A stretch of DNA of 54,305 nucleotides. Source: Nitrosospira sp. 56-18 (GTDB taxonomy: Bacteria; Pseudomonadota; Gammaproteobacteria; Burkholderiales; Nitrosomonadaceae). Shown in pieces: positions 9,402 through 17,010 of the stretch (positions are counted from its first letter, which is position 1; each line of letters starts with the position of its first letter). The notes beneath the pieces are model-generated. The model saw nothing but the letters and a program-made list of their open reading frames with translations, was not told the origin of the DNA and searched no databases. Both the position numbers and the translations under genes were made by a program. The stretch covers positions 82,868-137,172 of the forward strand of contig MKVR01000016.1 in assembly GCA_001899235.1 (NCBI GenBank), read 5' to 3'.

Positions 9402-9425
9402 GGAAGCGCTGAACGATTTTTGCTT
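9399..9425 (+). repeat. Solo end of the dispersed TA-flanked element (copy R1)
   Basis: TAAGGAAGCGCTGAAC matches the terminal inverted repeat of the element at 50774-51201 with one change. Its first three bases are the TAA stop of the MgtC-like gene. Similarity fades after about 25 bases. Confidence 0.7.
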
Positions 9426-9467
9426 CGAGAAGGATTCGGGATTCAGGAAGTCTTGCAGAATATTGCC

Positions 9468-9749
9468 TCACAAGGTGGCGATAACCATTCTTGCACCGGC
9501 CGCTGCGCTGCCACCGCTTGCCTGAATTGCATGAATGCCTTCGCTTTTCACCTTGTCCATGGCCATGCAAAAATCCCGCATTTCCATGCAATCCCTTGCC
9601 CATTCCCCAGGTTCAGTTTCATATGCCGCATCGTCCATGGTCATCGCCGCCGCTTCCCAGTGACCATGCGCTATTTCCAGCATGGCGATCTTGCATCGTG
9701 TGATTTGTTCGGGCGGTGCCGCCATCAGAATTTCGAATATGTTTTTCAT
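9468..9749 (-). CDS. Small protein of unknown function
   Basis: 93 residues. A strong ribosome site, GGAGG followed by 6 bases and ATG, supports real translation. The product has no signal peptide or membrane segment and is rich in Met, Ala and acidic residues, with a predicted helical first half. Cys is present in TRCKIA, ARDCMEM and DFCMAM. I do not recognise the family. It is isolated between the MgtC-like gene and the GGDEF-EAL gene. The 270 bases upstream of it (9750-10019) show nothing else. Confidence 0.55.
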   Translation of the reverse strand: MKNIFEILMAAPPEQITRCKIAMLEIAHGHWEAAAMTMDDAAYETEPGEWARDCMEMRDFCMAMDKVKSEGIHAIQASGGSAAAGARMVIATL

Positions 9750-10019
9750 GATGTGCCTCCACTCTTTTCACGTTCCTCACATTACTCTTTTCACTTTCTT
9801 CACAATAATAAGACAGTAATTTTTCATCGAGGTGCCGTCTTTTTTTCTTATTTTTACCATTTACCATTCGAGGATTTCCATGGCGAGAACAAGAGCGCCC
9901 GGCCGGAGCGGTGGCGCATCAAGTTTTTCCCGGAAATTCGGATAGGAGAAATATGGATCTGGCACCGCTATTGATATGCGGACGCTACCTTGCGGATGAA
10001 ATGAAGGAAATGTACTGTT

Positions 10020-11600
10020 TCAGGACAACAGGGGGTAGTCCAAAGCATCGAGATTCCTAGCCTTTCCTGTCGCGGCGGCCTCCTGCCTGTCTACCCAGAC
10101 GATCATTTTATCCTCCAGCATAGGCCTGGAAAAAAAGAAACCTTGCAGCTCATCGCATTGCAGTTCCTCAAGAATCCTTCGCTGCCCTTCTGTTTCGACT
10201 CCCTCGGCCACGACGCTCAAATCCAGGACATGCGCGAGGTTGATCACGGCCTTGACTATAGCGCGTGCGTCGCTGTTCTTTTCAAGGTCGGTGATGAAAC
10301 TGCGGTCGATCTTCAACTGGCGGGCCGGCAACTGGCGCAGGTAGCTCAGGCTGGAGTGGCCGGTGCCAAAATCATCTATGGACAAGCGCACGCCTATGTC
10401 CGCCAGCTTCTTGAAAAAATGCTGGGTTGCGTCGATATCTTTCATTGCGACCGATTCAGTCAACTCGCATATCAACTGCGATGGCTCCAGCTGGTGCCGC
10501 CTCAACGCCTGCCGGATGCTGTCTGCCAGATCATCCTGGCGCAGTTGATGCATCGACAGATTGATGGCAACGCTCATCCGCATGCCTTCTTGAGACCACG
10601 CCTCCATCTGGCGGCATACTTCATCGATAACCCAGTTGCCCAGGCCATAGATCAGGCCAAAGCGCTCTGCGAGAGGAATGAATATCTCGGGGCCGATGAT
10701 GCCGCGCTCCGGGTGATTCCAGCGCAGCAATGCTTCCATGCCTCTGACTCGCCCGTCGGTCACGCCTACCTTGGGCTGATAATACAACTGCAACTGGCCA
10801 AGCTCGACCGCGCTACGCAGGTCCCTGTGCAAATCAAGCTGATCCATGGCGCTGTCTTCCATTTCCGGCTCGAACAACGCATAGCCGTTTCCGCCGGAAC
10901 GCTTGGCGGTATGCATGGCTGCATCGGCGCAAGTCAACAACTTGTTCCTTATGTCCTGGTCCGGATAAACCACGACACCCACTGAACCGGAAATCTTGAT
11001 TTGCTGACCGTCGACGTGGAAGGGTTGAGCCAGCGCCTTTACCAGCCGGCTGGCCAGTTGTGCGCAATCCGCCTTGTTGCGAACATCCTCCATCAGCAGC
11101 ACGAATTCGTCGCCTCCCAGCCTTGCCACCATGTCCGTGGTTCGGGCCAGTCCGCGCAGGCGCAGCCCCGCCTCCTTCAGTACCAGGTCGCCGACTGCAT
11201 GACCAAAGGCTTCATTGACCGGTTTGAAATGATCGAGGTCGGCGATCAGAACGGCGATACTTTTGGGCTTATGCCCGGTCCCGGGCTCACCCTGGTCCTG
11301 TTCCTCTGTTTTATCGCAGAGCGAAGCAAGCTTTGCAAGGCGGTTCTCGAACTGCACGCCGTTCGGCAATCCGGTAAGCGGATCGAGAAAGGAGCGCTTC
11401 TGCAACTCCTCGTTGGCGCTTTCGAGTTGCGCGCTGGCAGCTTTCAGCGAACGGGAGTATTGCAGGCGAGCTGCAAATGCGCAGACCAGCAGCGCCAGGA
11501 GAGTCATGGCGGTATCCGCGGCATAGAGGGAAACAATTGCAACGGCTGCAGCGGCAATGACCACCAGGTTGTTGCTTAACATCGAAGGGGGCATGACCAT
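10020..11600 (-). CDS. GGDEF-EAL c-di-GMP turnover protein, membrane anchored
   Basis: 526 residues. The N-terminus has one or two hydrophobic segments (about 11-45), then a short helical linker, a GGDEF domain (about 70-245) and an EAL domain (about 255-505). The cyclase signature is intact (GGDEF at 162-166), with an allosteric I-site RTTD five residues upstream. The phosphodiesterase domain also looks active: EALLRW (289-294), ELTES, DDFGTGHSSL, KIDRSF and VVAEGVET are all there. So both synthesis and breakdown of c-di-GMP are possible; which one dominates cannot be read from sequence. No sensor domain such as PAS is present. A role in motile-sessile switching would fit the flagellar locus 20 kb away. 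Confidence 0.95.
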   Translation of the reverse strand: MVMPPSMLSNNLVVIAAAAVAIVSLYAADTAMTLLALLVCAFAARLQYSRSLKAASAQLESANEELQKRSFLDPLTGLPNGVQFENRLAKLASLCDKTEEQDQGEPGTGHKPKSIAVLIADLDHFKPVNEAFGHAVGDLVLKEAGLRLRGLARTTDMVARLGGDEFVLLMEDVRNKADCAQLASRLVKALAQPFHVDGQQIKISGSVGVVVYPDQDIRNKLLTCADAAMHTAKRSGGNGYALFEPEMEDSAMDQLDLHRDLRSAVELGQLQLYYQPKVGVTDGRVRGMEALLRWNHPERGIIGPEIFIPLAERFGLIYGLGNWVIDEVCRQMEAWSQEGMRMSVAINLSMHQLRQDDLADSIRQALRRHQLEPSQLICELTESVAMKDIDATQHFFKKLADIGVRLSIDDFGTGHSSLSYLRQLPARQLKIDRSFITDLEKNSDARAIVKAVINLAHVLDLSVVAEGVETEGQRRILEELQCDELQGFFFSRPMLEDKMIVWVDRQEAAATGKARNLDALDYPLLS

Positions 11601-11735
11601 CCTCCAGATCGGATCGAATTATCTAATCAATACGGCCTGGTCACGGGAAACTTGAGGAAAAATCAGGAAATAATCCGGAAATTCCGTTTCAAGGCAAAGC
11701 ATCTTTCACGGGATTCCAGCGAATCCGGAATGGGA

Positions 11736-12737
11736 TTATGAGGATGCGGCACGTCCGGCAGCGGTGACAAGGACGATCTTTCCGATGTGCGCGCCGGATT
11801 CCATCAGCGCATGTGCCGCGGCAGCTTGCACCAGGTCGAAGGTCTGGAAGATCACCGGCTTGATCTGCCCCTGCCGTAAAAGAGGCCAGACGTGCTGTTC
11901 CAGTTCCTGCGCAATCTGCGACTTTTCCTGCACGGTGCGGGATCGCATGGTCGATCCAGTATGGGTCAGGCGCTTGGCCAGCATGGGCATCAGGTTCAGT
12001 TCGGGTGTGGGGCCATGCTGGACGCCTACCTGGATAATGCGTCCGTTCATGGCGGCTGCCCGGTAGTTTCGCGCCACGTAGTCGCCCGCGATGATATCCA
12101 CGACGATATCGGCCCCTTTGCCCTGCGTGAATCTTTTTGTCTCTTCCACGAAATCCTGGGTCGGGTAGTGGATCGCCAGATCTGCTCCCAGCGCCAGGCA
12201 CGCCTGCCGTTTTTCTTCCGAGCCGACGGTCGCCAGTACGGCAGCGCCGAATGCCTTGGAAAGCATGATGGCGGTGGTGCCGATGCCGGATGAACCGCCA
12301 TGGATCAGTACCGTTTCACCTGCCTTGAGGCCGCCGCGCTGGAACAGGTTGGCCCATACCGTAAAGAAGGTCTCTGGCAATGCTGCCGCTTCGATCATGC
12401 CAAGACCGTATGGAACCGGCAGCGCGTTGCTTTCATGCGCAACGCAAAACTCGGCGTAACCCCCGCCGGGAACGAGCGCGCATACCTTGTCGCCGATGCT
12501 GAAGCGGGTGGCTTCCGCACCCAGTGAGACCACTGTCCCGGCGATTTCGAGTCCCGGTATCTCCGGGGCACCTGCTGGCGGAGGGTAGATTCCCTTTCTT
12601 TGGAGAATATCCGGCCGGTTGACGCCAGCCGCTTCCACCCTGACGAGAATGTCTTGCTCTCCCGTTTGCGGGATGGGACGCGTGCAAGCTGTCAGCACTT
12701 CCGGGCCGCCGTAACGCGGGATATCTATGGCCAGCAT
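11736..12737 (-). CDS. NAD(P)H:quinone oxidoreductase, zinc-independent MDR family
   Basis: 333 residues from the ATG at 12737, giving the family start MLAIDIPRYGGPEVL. The frame stays open upstream to 12905 but that extension does not look like protein of this family. The medium-chain reductase fold is clear: AAGVNRPDILQRKGIYPPP, GLEIAGTVVSLG, then the NADPH loop HGGSSGIGTTAI. The catalytic zinc cysteines of alcohol dehydrogenases are lacking, as in quinone reductase/PIG3-type enzymes. The likely reaction is NADPH-dependent reduction of quinones or enones; the physiological substrate is unknown. Confidence 0.9.
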   Translation of the reverse strand: MLAIDIPRYGGPEVLTACTRPIPQTGEQDILVRVEAAGVNRPDILQRKGIYPPPAGAPEIPGLEIAGTVVSLGAEATRFSIGDKVCALVPGGGYAEFCVAHESNALPVPYGLGMIEAAALPETFFTVWANLFQRGGLKAGETVLIHGGSSGIGTTAIMLSKAFGAAVLATVGSEEKRQACLALGADLAIHYPTQDFVEETKRFTQGKGADIVVDIIAGDYVARNYRAAAMNGRIIQVGVQHGPTPELNLMPMLAKRLTHTGSTMRSRTVQEKSQIAQELEQHVWPLLRQGQIKPVIFQTFDLVQAAAAHALMESGAHIGKIVLVTAAGRAASS

Positions 12738-13192
12738 GCTCTGCCCGTTAAAAGATTCTGGAATCCATCGCGGTCCTGCCCCTGATGGAATAACGATCAT
12801 AGCAGCAACGAACTGCCGCCAGGAAGAACCACGAAGCGCGGCGCCATCTTCCCATTTCTGAAATTGCATCGAATTCCCATCCGCGGCCGCCTTGGATTGC
12901 TTCACAGCCAGTCAGATATTATGACGTAATCCTGAAAATAAAGGATTGTAAAGATAATGGGATTTTATATCACATGAATGATATATATTTTATATATTAA
13001 TAATCAATTATATCAAGCAATAACATGAACTATTATATTAGCGTGAAACTTATGTATATATCATTATTTTTCCGGTAAAGCATTTTGCAGCCTGGAAATC
13101 TGCGGAAGCCAGAGAGGGAATGGAAGATCAAGGAGTCGCCAAATCGGAAAAAGGCGGCGAGCCTCTCTCTATCTCTTTTCCCTCAGTCCACG
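12738..13192. other. Gene-poor AT-rich stretch
   Basis: No convincing gene. 12940-13080 is far more AT-rich than its surroundings, with runs such as ATATATATTTTATATATTAA, and could hold promoters or a curved region. Confidence 0.4.
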
Positions 13193-13303
13193 TTACGCCT
13201 ATGCCCGGGGAGGGGCGGTTGGTCCATCCTCCTGGCGTTGCGCCAGGCAGGCGAACAGATGCCCGTATCTGTCCTGACCGCCCGGGATACCGTGAACGAC
13301 CAG
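13193..13303 (+). pseudogene. Remnant of an OmpR-family response regulator receiver domain
   Basis: In one frame, 37 codons read like the middle of a heavy-metal type (CusR/CopR-like) receiver domain. They include PGRGGWSILLALRQAGEQ, then MPVSVLTARDTVND, which matches the usual PGxDGWxILxxLRxxG and PVLFLTARDxVxDR segments. The phosphoacceptor Asp side is lost (LRLC where DxxLPG is expected), and the downstream ADDYLVKPF part is missing. The flanking sequence gives no receiver or DNA-binding domain. I read it as a decayed gene fragment. The resemblance is from memory of the family, not from a search. Confidence 0.5.
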
Positions 13304-13563
13304 GCAAAAATAGTGTCTATAACGCAGGGTGTAACGAAGAAGCTTCCACAATTACTTGTCTCTGGATATATCTCGTGGAGCTCGATTTACCCCTGCGCAT
13401 TTACGAAAATGTGCCCAGATACTGCATGTAAAACATGATCCTGACTCATCCGTTCTGCAGTGGCGGGATGAGGCGGGCCATTCGGGGGAAGGCGATTTGC
13501 TGAGTCCGGAGGCCCGGGAAAGGCGGCAAGGGAGTTGGTTTCTCCGAAAGACAGGAGGTCGAT

Positions 13564-13743
13564 ATGAATGCGACTTGCGAGGAGGAGCAAAGAAAGGCCA
13601 GGGAAGCGTATGAGGCGTTGCAGCAATTAATAGGCAATTCGAATCCTCATGACGGCAGTATTGCCAGACAGCATTGGCAGGATGCCGAAAAGGCCTACGA
13701 GGATTGCCTGAGAAATTCTTCCGTTCCCGGTGACATCCACTAG
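13564..13743 (+). CDS. Small acidic protein, 59 residues, unknown
   Basis: Too short for most ORF cut-offs. The ATG at 13564 is preceded by a perfect AGGAGGT with a 4-5 base spacer, the strongest ribosome site in this gene-poor stretch. The product starts MNATCEEEQRKAREAYEAL and is Glu/Gln/Ala-rich and probably helical, with two Cys and no membrane segment. It ends at TAG. No family is recognised. Codon use fits the neighbours. It may be a real small gene or a chance ORF behind a good site. Confidence 0.5.
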   Translation: MNATCEEEQRKAREAYEALQQLIGNSNPHDGSIARQHWQDAEKAYEDCLRNSSVPGDIH

Positions 13744-14127
13744 CGTTTGCCAGAGCCCGCCTGTTGGCTGAAGATTCCTGCAGGTAGTTCTTCGCTTGAT
13801 GGAGAGCGGGCTCCGCAAGCGCGCAATAGCGGGAAGGAGAAGAGGGTACTGAAATATCGTCCCCGTGCGGTCACCGCCTGCCAGGCAAGGCGCGTGGCCG
13901 CCCATTCAAGATCCGCCAGGAATCATCGGTAACAGCTATAGAGTGTAGATACTCTGTTTGCCGTCAAGCATATTTTCCAGTTTTTTGTAAGCAAATGAGA
14001 CTTCAGGCAATTCCGCCGAGCCTCCGAGACGCCGTTCAACCTAGCGCTGGAAGCACGGCCCTGGCAGCCTCCGGTTGCATCGACAGAATCAGGAAAATTC
14101 CGAGGGTTTGGGCTTACAACCCCGACT
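13744..14127. other. Intergenic stretch without a recognised gene
   Basis: Contains an inverted pair GAGCCCGC (near 13753) and GCGGGCTC (near 13805) but no T tract. Nothing else is supported here. Confidence 0.35.
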
Positions 14128-14167
14128 CCTGAACAAGTCTCTGTCGTCCAGCAAGGATTTGTTCAGG
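14128..14167. repeat. Palindromic pair of variant element ends
   Basis: CCTGAACAA (14128-14136) faces TTGTTCAGG (14159-14167) across a 22-base loop. The arms and the next bases (GGATTTGTTCAG) resemble the ends of the dispersed element but with GGAACCCCTG in place of GGGAAGCGCTG. It lies just upstream of the DUF6279-like gene. Confidence 0.55.
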
Positions 14168-14224
14168 GGTTCCGGTTGCGCCGCGCTTGCGTCCGTACCG
14201 CTATTGCAGCCACAATAACGCGGC

Positions 14225-15154
14225 ATGAAAACGTTTCCCTTCAAGCGGTCGCTGATCATCCTGCTGGTTCCCGCGCTGTTCTCCTTGACGGGGTGCAGCA
14301 TTATCCGCTTCGGATACAACCAGGCGGACCACGTGACCTATTGGTGGCTGGACCGGTTCGTGGATTTCGACGAAACGCAAGGATCGCGCGTCCGTCCCGC
14401 CTTGGCCCACTGGTTTTCCTGGCACCGGCGCGAGCATCTGCCCCGGTATGCGGGCTTGCTGACCCATTCCAGGACCATGGTGCTGGAAGATACGACTCCG
14501 GAACGCACCTGCGGCTTATGGACGGAGATACGAGGTTATATGGATGAGGCGTTTGAGCGCGCTTTGCCGATCGCCGTGGATATCACGTCAACCCTGACTC
14601 CCCGGCAGATCCAGAATATCGAGCGGAGATACGCCAGGATCAATGAGGAATTCGACGAGGACCATGTTCGGGGCAACGCCGAGGCGCGCCTGAAGAGATC
14701 GATCAACCGCACCGTCGAGCGTGCCGAGTTCTTCTACGGCAAGCTCGACAGCCAGCAACGCGAATTTATCAAGCGGCGGCTGGCGGCCTCGCCTTACGAA
14801 GTGACTATCTGGAATGCGGAGCGCCACCGGCGCCAGCAGGATCTGGTGCAGTTGCTGCGGCAGTTGACGTCCGTCACGCCGGATCCGGACAGGATACGGC
14901 AAGCGCTGCGCGCCTACATGGAGCGCATCTACAACTCGCCCAACGAAGCCTACCGCAAGTATGCGGATAACTTGTGGGCATATAACTGCGGCTTTGTCGC
15001 GGGCCTTCACAATACCGCTACTCCCGCACAACGCGCGCATGCGGCGAAGAAAATCAGGGGATGGGAATCCGATATCCAGCTGCTGCTCACGCCAACGGAA
15101 ACAGCCAGGGTGGATTCGCTGCCTTCGCAGCCAGGCTTTCCCGCTTTGAGATAG
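14225..15154 (+). CDS. DUF6279-type lipoprotein
   Basis: 309 residues. Basic start, hydrophobic segment and lipobox LTGC (Cys about residue 24) mark a lipoprotein. Next comes the YNQADHVTYWWLDRFVDFD segment characteristic of the DUF6279 family (conserved aromatic YWW and LDxxxDF). The rest is helical with many Arg and Glu and a conserved-looking LTPRQIQNIERRYARIN and LDSQQREFIKRRL pattern. The function of the family is not established. It is followed 38 bases later by a small membrane protein. Confidence 0.8.
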   Translation: MKTFPFKRSLIILLVPALFSLTGCSIIRFGYNQADHVTYWWLDRFVDFDETQGSRVRPALAHWFSWHRREHLPRYAGLLTHSRTMVLEDTTPERTCGLWTEIRGYMDEAFERALPIAVDITSTLTPRQIQNIERRYARINEEFDEDHVRGNAEARLKRSINRTVERAEFFYGKLDSQQREFIKRRLAASPYEVTIWNAERHRRQQDLVQLLRQLTSVTPDPDRIRQALRAYMERIYNSPNEAYRKYADNLWAYNCGFVAGLHNTATPAQRAHAAKKIRGWESDIQLLLTPTETARVDSLPSQPGFPALR

Positions 15155-15192
15155 CCTCGAGACCGGCCCGCCCCAGGAAGAGGGAATCGCTT

Positions 15193-15411
15193 GTGGACAG
15201 CAACGAATGGTATTTCGAAGGCGCGTATACCGAACTGTTTTATACAGCGCTGGTGATCGCCATTTTTGCCGCCTTATACCTCTTTGCCCGGCGCTACCGG
15301 CCATCCGATCAGGCGACCCGCCTCATCGAAGAAAACACGCCTTTACTGGGGTTGATTGCTCTCGCCATCGTTCTCTTCATCATCAACAGACTGCTGGGCG
15401 ATTTGTGGTGA
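15193..15411 (+). CDS. Small two-helix membrane protein
   Basis: 72 residues from the GTG at 15193, chosen for the AGAGGGAAT site upstream; the same frame is open earlier but inside the lipoprotein gene, where it is only a shadow. Two hydrophobic helices (about 18-34 and 50-66) flank a short charged loop with RRYRPSDQATR. Family unknown. It probably shares a transcript with the DUF6279-like gene. Confidence 0.6.
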   Translation: MDSNEWYFEGAYTELFYTALVIAIFAALYLFARRYRPSDQATRLIEENTPLLGLIALAIVLFIINRLLGDLW

Positions 15412-15605
15412 CGCTAGCGTAGCGTTGCAATCGGTGCCCAGTTTGCTCTGGAATGGCTGTCCGGTTTGAACTGGAATTCGCATACGCCACTGGATCCGGT
15501 CAGCACGATATTTTCATTGCGTTCGACAAGGCTCGGTCCGCCAACTTCCGATCCTGGTATTTACAAGGGTTAGATCTGTATTTCACTGCAACCGGGAAAT
15601 CGGAT
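15412..15605. other. Intergenic region upstream of the copper chaperone promoter
   Basis: Together with 15606-15774 this forms a gap of 363 bases. An open frame at 15453-15716 has no ribosome site and no protein-like composition, so I do not call it a gene. Confidence 0.4.
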
Positions 15606-15650
15606 ATACCCTATATAGGTATTGACATATACCCCCTATATGTATATGGT
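15606..15650 (+). promoter_or_regulatory. Putative metal-responsive promoter and operators of the copper chaperone
   Basis: Two similar near-palindromes, ATACCCTATATAGGTAT (15606-15622) and ATACCCCCTATATGTAT (15629-15645), lie 23 bases apart, about two helix turns. A consensus -35 TTGACA (15622-15627) is between them, with TATGGT (15645-15650) at a 17-base spacing as -10. AT-ACCC...GGGTAT patterns resemble CsoR/RcnR-type operators. That the downstream gene encodes a copper chaperone fits this. No CsoR gene is in the window, so the regulator is inferred. Confidence 0.5.
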
Positions 15651-15774
15651 GAATCCTGTCTGAAATGTTTCTGCTTCCTGGTTTCCACGCAGGAAGTCAA
15701 CGGTGTGAACCTGTAACAAAACGAGTGCAAAAGTGGCTACCAGATCGGCTCATCTGAGGATAAGGAGTAATGAA

Positions 15775-15984
15775 ATGACAACAGAAATCATCAGCGTTAA
15801 AGGCATGTCCTGCATGGGGTGTGTAAACAAGGTAAAAACTGGCCTGGAAAATACCGCAGGGGTGGAAGGTGCCGAGGTATCCCTGGAACAAAAGCAGGTG
15901 ACAGTTCAGTACGACGAGACAAAGACTCGGCCGGACCAGCTCAAGGACGCGATAAGGAAAGCGGGTTACGAGGTTATGAGCTAG
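15775..15984 (+). CDS. copZ: Copper chaperone, heavy-metal-associated domain protein
   Basis: 69 residues: exactly one HMA domain. The metal site is GMSCMGC (Cys13 and Cys16) in the loop after the first strand, and the C-terminal IRKAGYEVMS fits the ferredoxin-like fold. Such proteins carry Cu(I) to P-type ATPases or bind other soft metals in the cytoplasm. The ATG at 15775 follows AAGGAG at a good distance. No copper ATPase is adjacent, so it is a stand-alone chaperone here. Its TAG stop forms the first bases of element copy R2. The symbol copZ is by function, not proven orthology. Confidence 0.88.
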   Translation: MTTEIISVKGMSCMGCVNKVKTGLENTAGVEGAEVSLEQKQVTVQYDETKTRPDQLKDAIRKAGYEVMS

Positions 15985-16133
15985 GGAAGCGCTGAATGAA
16001 TCTCCGCTGTCGCGGCGGTGGGTTTGCGGGATGGGATGCGTGAAAGGCGACGACGCGAATGGTGCGGCCGCGCAGGGCGGAGCAGTGTCTTCCGAAAGGA
16101 AGATGCGACCCCGTAGCGGGATGCCTGGAGTCT
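15982..16133 (+). mobile_element. Truncated copy (R2) of the dispersed TA-flanked element
   Basis: Starts with TAGGGAAGCGCTGAAT at the copZ stop. About 150 bases match the reverse complement of the right half of the 50774-51201 copy, including GGTTTGCGGGATGGGATGCG and GGCGACGACGCGAATGGT. It carries the TCTTCC-GAAA-GGAAGA hairpin. Similarity ends soon after CCCCGTAGCGGG. A variant end (TAAGGAACCTCTGAACAAG) follows at 16137-16168 in the same orientation. Confidence 0.75.
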
Positions 16134-16176
16134 GCATAAGGAACCTCTGAACAAGTTTCTGCTGGCGAATTTCTGC

Positions 16177-16198
16177 AATAGTCTTCTGAAAGACTATT
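16177..16198. terminator. Perfect hairpin upstream of pcm
   Basis: Stem AATAGTCTT with AAGACTATT and loop CTGA, 9 bp. It lies downstream of copZ and the element copy. The bases after it are CTAAATAGG, not a T tract, so it is a weak terminator candidate. Confidence 0.4.
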
Positions 16199-16294
16199 CT
16201 AAATAGGTCAGAATGTCGTTGATGTCAGTTGGGCGAACCAGAACGGCATATTCTTCGCCTTGCAACTTTTATTGAGGTGATCCCGAATAAAGCC

Positions 16295-17008
16295 ATGAAC
16301 CGCTACTTTATCGTGGGCACGCTTCTCTGTTTTTGCTGCGCGTTTCCCTCGTATGGCGAGGATTACAGCGCGAAGCGCCACAAAATGGTGGAAGAGGTGC
16401 TGGCCGATCTCGCCGCCAACGGCAACCCTGCTCCAGGTCCCGACGTGGTGCAAGCCATGGAGAAAGTGGAACGGCATCGTTTCGTGCCTGACTGGCTGAC
16501 GAGGTTCGCCTATATCAACCGGCCTCTTCCCATCGGCCACGGGCAGACGATTTCGCAGCCTGTCATCGTGGCGCTGATGACCGACCTGATCAAGGTGAAA
16601 GCAGGTGACAAGGTCCTGGAGATAGGCACCGGTTCCGGCTACCAGGCGGCTGTCCTGGCGAAAATCGTCAAATCGGTCTACAGCATGGAGATCATCGAGT
16701 CTCTTGGCAAAGAGGCTGCCGAGCGGCTGGCCGCGCTCGGTTACGGCAATGTGCAGGTAAAGATGGAAGACGGCTACTACGGCTGGCCGGCGGAAGCGCC
16801 GTTCGACGCCATCGTGGTAACTGCCGCCGCGAGCCATGTGCCCCCTCCACTGATCGCGCAACTGAAGCCAGGCGGGCGCATGGTCATCCCGCTTGGGGCG
16901 CAGTTCATGACCCAGTTCCTCATGCTGGTGGAGAAACACGCGGACGGTACAGTGAGCAGCCGCCAGATCATCCCGGTGGGTTTCGTCCCGCTCACCGGCG
17001 GGCATTAG
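16295..17008 (+). CDS. pcm: Protein-L-isoaspartate O-methyltransferase, exported form
   Basis: 237 residues from the ATG at 16295. The catalytic domain is complete: NRPLPIGHGQTISQP, then the SAM loop LEIGTGSGYQAAV, VYSMEIIESL and the FDAIVVTAAA segment. These enzymes methylate isoaspartyl residues so that damaged proteins can be repaired. Unlike the cytosolic E. coli enzyme, this one begins with a clear Sec signal peptide (MNRYFIVGTLLCFCCAFPSYGE), so the product is probably periplasmic. SAM supply there is an open question. The gene ends 2 bases before the next start, indicating an operon with the spermidine-synthase-like gene. Confidence 0.92.
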   Translation: MNRYFIVGTLLCFCCAFPSYGEDYSAKRHKMVEEVLADLAANGNPAPGPDVVQAMEKVERHRFVPDWLTRFAYINRPLPIGHGQTISQPVIVALMTDLIKVKAGDKVLEIGTGSGYQAAVLAKIVKSVYSMEIIESLGKEAAERLAALGYGNVQVKMEDGYYGWPAEAPFDAIVVTAAASHVPPPLIAQLKPGGRMVIPLGAQFMTQFLMLVEKHADGTVSSRQIIPVGFVPLTGGH

Positions 17009-17010
17009 CC

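Noticed and set aside
13120-13431. 103-residue frame in the gene-poor stretch
   Set aside because: The overlapping frame shows response-regulator remnants; this one has no family resemblance.
15453-15716. 87-residue frame over the copper chaperone promoter
   Set aside because: No ribosome site; it covers the operator-like palindromes and its composition is not protein-like.
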